A stretch of 64,000 bases of DNA. Origin: Membranipora membranacea (taxonomy: Eukaryota; Bryozoa; Gymnolaemata; Cheilostomatida; Membraniporidae). The position numbers and the translations under genes were made by a program. Shown piece after piece: positions 59,894 through 64,000 of this stretch. The notes beneath the pieces were generated by a model that saw only the letters and a list, made by a program, of their open reading frames with translations, ran no database searches and was not told the origin of the DNA. Within the stretch, counting starts at the first letter, position 1; each line of letters starts with the position of its first letter. The stretch spans positions 21,137,387-21,201,386 of the forward strand of contig OU612069.1 of the NCBI GenBank assembly GCA_914767715.1, in the 5' to 3' direction.

Positions 59894-61048
59894 AAGTGAG
59901 ATCTGGTGCTGATCTGACGCTGATAAAGAAGATAAACATGACTGGTGATGTCTACTCAGCTTACTCTGTAGGAGATAAACTAATCACTAAGGTGGCATAT
60001 GAGGGTATAGTCAGCACATACATCGGTACAGAGAGCAATCCTCAGCACACTCTGCTTCATCAGTATCCTACAGAATACTACTACAGTCGGCTCTCTGTAT
60101 CAGACAGTATAATAGCAGATATAGACGTAGAGAGTAAACAGCTGATGATCTACACCATCACAGGAGATCATCCGTATAACATCGACCTCACTGATATGTA
60201 TGAGCCTATAGGATTACACATTCTACCAGATGAGGACAGTGTACTCGTGTCTGACTTGAGAGGAGGAGAGGTGAGGAAGTACAAGCTACAGCCTGGTAAA
60301 CATGAGCCTGTGTGGATATGTACAGGTCTGAGGTATCCTTCGAGTATAACAACAGATCAGTCTGGTCTCATCTATGTGACAACTTATTCTGAGAAGGAGA
60401 TATACCAGATCTCACCACAAGGTAAGTGATGTACTATATATATATATACATATATATTTACAATACCACAAGTGTGAAAAATGTGGAGACCAAGAATAAT
60501 TATGTATATAAATGATATATGTATGATATATCATATCATATCATATATATTTTTACAACCCCACAAGTGTGTAATATATGGAGACTAAATACAATTATTT
60601 ATATAACATTGAGTGTTTAATGGCATTTTTGGAATTTTAGACAATGATAAGATTATTAGATAGGACTGTGCCTTTTAAATATCCCTTGTATTTTATATCG
60701 TATTTGAAATTATATCACCAACATGAACCTTGAATGTATATGCTGAATTCAAATTCAAGCTGAAATATTTGACATGTTATATTGACATACATGATGTGTG
60801 CTTGTTAGTTGCTTTAGGATGCCCCCATATATAGGGCATCTTGCGAATTATGATACATTTATTATGTTGATGAGTTAAAAAAATCAATTTACCCGACAGG
60901 TAACCTGATCAGAAAACTCACATATACAGCACTCAGTGATTGTGATAATTTGTATTATGTGAGTGTAAAAGGAGACAAGATGGCTGTGTGTAAAGAAAGT
61001 GGAGCTGCTTTATTCAAACTCACTACAGTCTATCTACTACTATCATGA
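59894..61048 (+). pseudogene. Out-of-frame propeller exons of copy 2
   Basis: A 177-codon open frame (to 60429) continues the propeller homology in a frame one base off from the exon start. Exon 4 follows at 60900. A different acceptor inside the exon (AAATATAGGGAG|AT near 59849) would restore the phase and yield a propeller lacking its first residues; its pyrimidine tract is poor. The exon 4 donor seen in copy 1 (GTAAGA at 9732) is GTCTAT here, so translation would run to TGA 61046-61048 with a new C-terminus. Confidence 0.6.
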
Positions 61049-63541
61049 TTTTGTTATTCGTCAACACAAATGAGTATTTTAGTTTATTATCGATATTTAT
61101 AGATATTTTTCACAAAACACCAAATATGCTGTCAGGTCAAATTGATGTAGTGATGACTGATGAGTCAATCAAAAAACATGCTGTACTGAATTACTTTGAT
61201 ATACATAATATAAGTTAAATAATTTTTTGTAGAGAAGTGAAGATGAAGACATGTGAAGGTCCTTCACTCATTAATACATATTCAACTGCTTTTTATGGAC
61301 AGCAAAGAAAGGACTTTGGTTATATGACTCAGATAGCTAACACATCGTTAACCTGCCAATAATATTATTATACTTTTATCTTAATTATATTAATAAAATA
61401 TAATCTTATTGTTTATGCTGCTTTGGTAAATTGTGACGTCAAAGTTTTATTGATGAACAATACTTTGTCTTCATTGCCAACTGCACTCAACCTAGAAAGA
61501 TGATTATTATCATACATCTATTTATTACTGGCATTTTCAGAGGAAAAGATTTGGATTTATCCCCTCACAAAACACGGTAAGATAACTCAAGTGCCCCTAA
61601 TATTTATCTGACTTGACTGAGTTGAAAAACTCTCGTTAAACCAAACATCCCCAACATGTTGTTCAGATTATGTCATCAATTTGAGGCTTAGTTAGTTAGT
61701 GTTAGTTAAATCTTTATTTGAGATTAAACAAGGAAAAATAAAAATTGCCTGTATTTGCAGGCATAATGTTGGAGCAAGTTAGTTTTACTGTTTGCAGGCA
61801 TATTATTATGAATGACCATTTAACATGCGGTATTAAAATAAAATAAAAATTATAAAAATTTAGCTAAATGACTGGTGTGGAATATTACAGATGGTCAATT
61901 GGACAGTTATGAGTAGTGATGAGGTTGGGTTGGGTTCTTGCGAGTGCACGGCTTTGTATTTTAATGTAATATACGTTGACAGCAATGAACTGTTGACACT
62001 TGACAGGGTCACAGGACTAACTGAAGATGGATGGCGGGCTTAGTTAATTTTATGGTAGAGAATTATGAAGCTCCTCCTAATGTTAATGTGTGTGGTAGAA
62101 ATAGTAATATTGAGCAGTGAAATTGTTGCTTGTATATATTTTTAATTTGAAAACTTTTATTACAATCACCTCATTGGTCAATGAAAAATAGCTATAATAA
62201 AACCGAAAGGAGATTGTAGTCAAATGTATCCTAGGGTAAACATAGGTGTGAATGCTGGAGAATATAACATTCTATCACCAAAATTTCAAAAGTCATCTGG
62301 AAACAAGAAGGAACATTAGAAATGGACTTCTTGCTAGAAAGAAACATCAAGTATTTGAGTAATGTATTGCCTAACTTTGGGAGTTGTTTCCCTAATCTTC
62401 ATCTTGTAACAAATTTCACAAGGCAGTCGAAGGCCAAACAACAGCGATTTTTACATACTTGTATCCAATGGCTGCACAGGCCGCACCCAATTACTAAGGT
62501 CAAGGTGAAAGTTATTTACATTAGAGCAAGTTCTTAAATTTATGTAGGATTGTTTGAGATTTACACAGACAGAACTCCTACAAACTGTAGCCTCTACAGT
62601 AGGTCTGTGTCATTGCTGATGTAGGAAGTGTAGGTTTGTGAATTGCATTCATTTCAAAATACAAAGGTTTGTGTGTCCGCATATTAATAATTAATTGAGA
62701 CGGCCCCCACTTTTGGTACACACCACAGACAGTAAAAACACACTCAGTCACTCGGGGTGTATGTGGTCCATGGAGTGGTGTAACTGAACTCCACTCAGCA
62801 GTACTAAATCTACCAGTAGTAACTGGCCCAGTAATACATATCTGTCACCTTTTACCTATTAGCAAACCAGGCAGGGACACACACGTCACTTGGCTGCAGT
62901 GGTCTAGTAAACTAAGTAGGTAGGCCTAGCCTGTGTGGACAGGCTGTCTTGGGTGGTCCAAGACCTTCACTAAGAGTAGTAGACTCATTGTAGTGACTCA
63001 CAAGAAAAAATTATGCTGTTCTGAATGGGAACAAAAAGCTGGCGCTGGTGGTGGGTGTCTTAAGACATATGGCAGGTGCTATGAGACTTGCCGTCTTACA
63101 TCACATCTGTCTGTCTTGCATGTTTTGACAATGCCTTTCAATGCAGGTTAGAGCCACGTGAGTGCTGTAAGACATGTCCCATACAGCACGCATCTCACGT
63201 CTCACAAAATATAAAGTGTTATATTGGACAAAGTACCTAAAATATGTCTTAGCACGCAATATGCGCTACACCAACAAACTCTCTGCTTTGATATTGTTCC
63301 CACAAAACCGGCTACTCCCCACACAGATTTGGACATTTTCATTAATGCTACTTTGGTTTGTAAAGCATCTCAATATAACATATCAGCCAGTGAATTTCCC
63401 CTGACTAATCATAGCGAGTTTACTTTCTGGACTTACTAGCGCCTCTGTAAAGATAGTGATTTACTTCGTTAAATTCTGTCGCGTTATGTAGTTACTGTCT
63501 ATATATTTCAGATTACAGGAACAGTCACTCTTATATAGCCA
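61049..63541. other. Spacer of copy 2 without the inverted dimer
   Basis: Colinear with 9750-11252 and 25847-27294. The empty site CTGCACAGGCC is at about 62471-62481 and the empty site of the 375 bp MITE is near 62721. No gene recognised. Confidence 0.7.
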
Positions 63542-63683
63542 ATGATCATGAGCTCTGAGGAGAGTCCGCCCCCACCTCCACCCTTACTTGAGGACAAATG
63601 GGTAAAGATTCAGGAGAATACATTTACTAACTGGGTGAATCAGCAGCTAAGAGACACAGAATATCAGATCAGCTCACTAGATG
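63542..63683 (+). CDS. First exon of a second filamin-type gene (partial)
   Basis: Encodes the same start as 27295-27436 (MIMSSEESPPPPPPLLEDKW, then the beginning of CH1) with donor G|GTCAGT at 63684. One silent-region difference lies in the intron start. The second exon would fall beyond the window, so it is unknown whether this second gene is complete. Confidence 0.75.
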
Positions 63684-64000
63684 GTCAGTTATCTCAGTTT
63701 ATCATCCCCCTTTTCCTCATAACTACCCGATAGCTAAAAGATTCTTCCTTGCCCAAATTGAAGCTCCGTTTTTACAATAGAATCAGAACATGATTGACAA
63801 ATTATTTCAAAGGTAACTGAACCCTTTTCACTTTTCTGACTGGTTAGGAGCCAGAACTATCAACGAATACCAATCCAGTAGAACATCTGACATCTGTAGG
63901 CTTACTAAGACGATGCTTGGCTATGTGTGAAGACTGTAGGGGAAGAATGATTTAGCAGGCCAGGATATTGCACCTTATTTTAAGAGCCTAACGAGGGGTA

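Larger units (their letters stand above)
51553..64000 (+). repeat. Segmental duplication, copy 2 (runs off window end)
   Basis: Same gene order as copy 1: LINE relics, nucleotidyltransferase-TPR-propeller gene, spacer, first exon of the filamin-type gene. The left boundary at 51553 is sharp, because the bases before it have no partner inside the window. Copy 2 alone has a 374 bp TTA-flanked MITE at 52305. It lacks the inverted dimer, the 302 bp MITE and the 375 bp element, so it gives clean empty-site sequences for all three. Confidence 0.93.

Overview
The window is eukaryotic and almost certainly from an early-branching marine animal; a sponge or cnidarian-like invertebrate fits best, but the species cannot be read from the sequence. 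Genes are split into many short exons by GT..AG introns of about 100-1000 bases. The DNA is AT-rich. A three-CH-domain filamin is present, and the rest is crowded with DNA transposons, MITEs, tRNA-derived SINEs and LINE fragments. There are no bacterial operons, rRNA genes or CRISPR arrays.

Layout. Bases 1-27753 and 51553-64000 are two copies of one segment, only a few percent different by eye and in the same orientation. Each copy holds, in order, LINE relics, a multi-exon gene for a nucleotidyltransferase-TPR-beta-propeller protein (3937-9956 and 55541-61048), a gene-poor spacer, and the start of a filamin-type gene (27295 and 63542). In copy 1 the spacer carries a 14.6 kb inverted dimer of a transposon-like element (11253-25835). 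It is flanked by an 11 bp target duplication and is absent from copy 2. The full filamin gene runs 27295-38273 in 20 exons whose phases all join into one frame of 810 codons. Relics of extra filamin exons follow at 39070-40180. Bases 40726-44211 hold minus-strand exons of two genes, both with AATAAA just after the stop. Bases 44430-51550 are mainly repeats: a SINE, a LINE with PHD-like and endonuclease pieces, MITE fragments, and two weak exon candidates.

How the genes relate. The nucleotidyltransferase protein joins a DNA-polymerase-beta-like active-site signature to helical TPR repeats and a C-terminal propeller-like domain. That is the layout of a sensor plus effector, although no function can be proven here. 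Between the two copies the enzyme half is nearly identical, the TPR half has most of the amino-acid changes, and the propeller exon is strongly rearranged and frameshifted in copy 2, while the surrounding introns are nearly unchanged. The filamin is an actin-binding scaffold of the three-CH (Jitterbug-like) type and has no visible functional link to the nucleotidyltransferase.

Main cautions. The two copies could be a real tandem duplication or two haplotypes wrongly placed in one contig. Exon joins were made by eye from splice motifs, reading phase and domain knowledge, with no transcript support.
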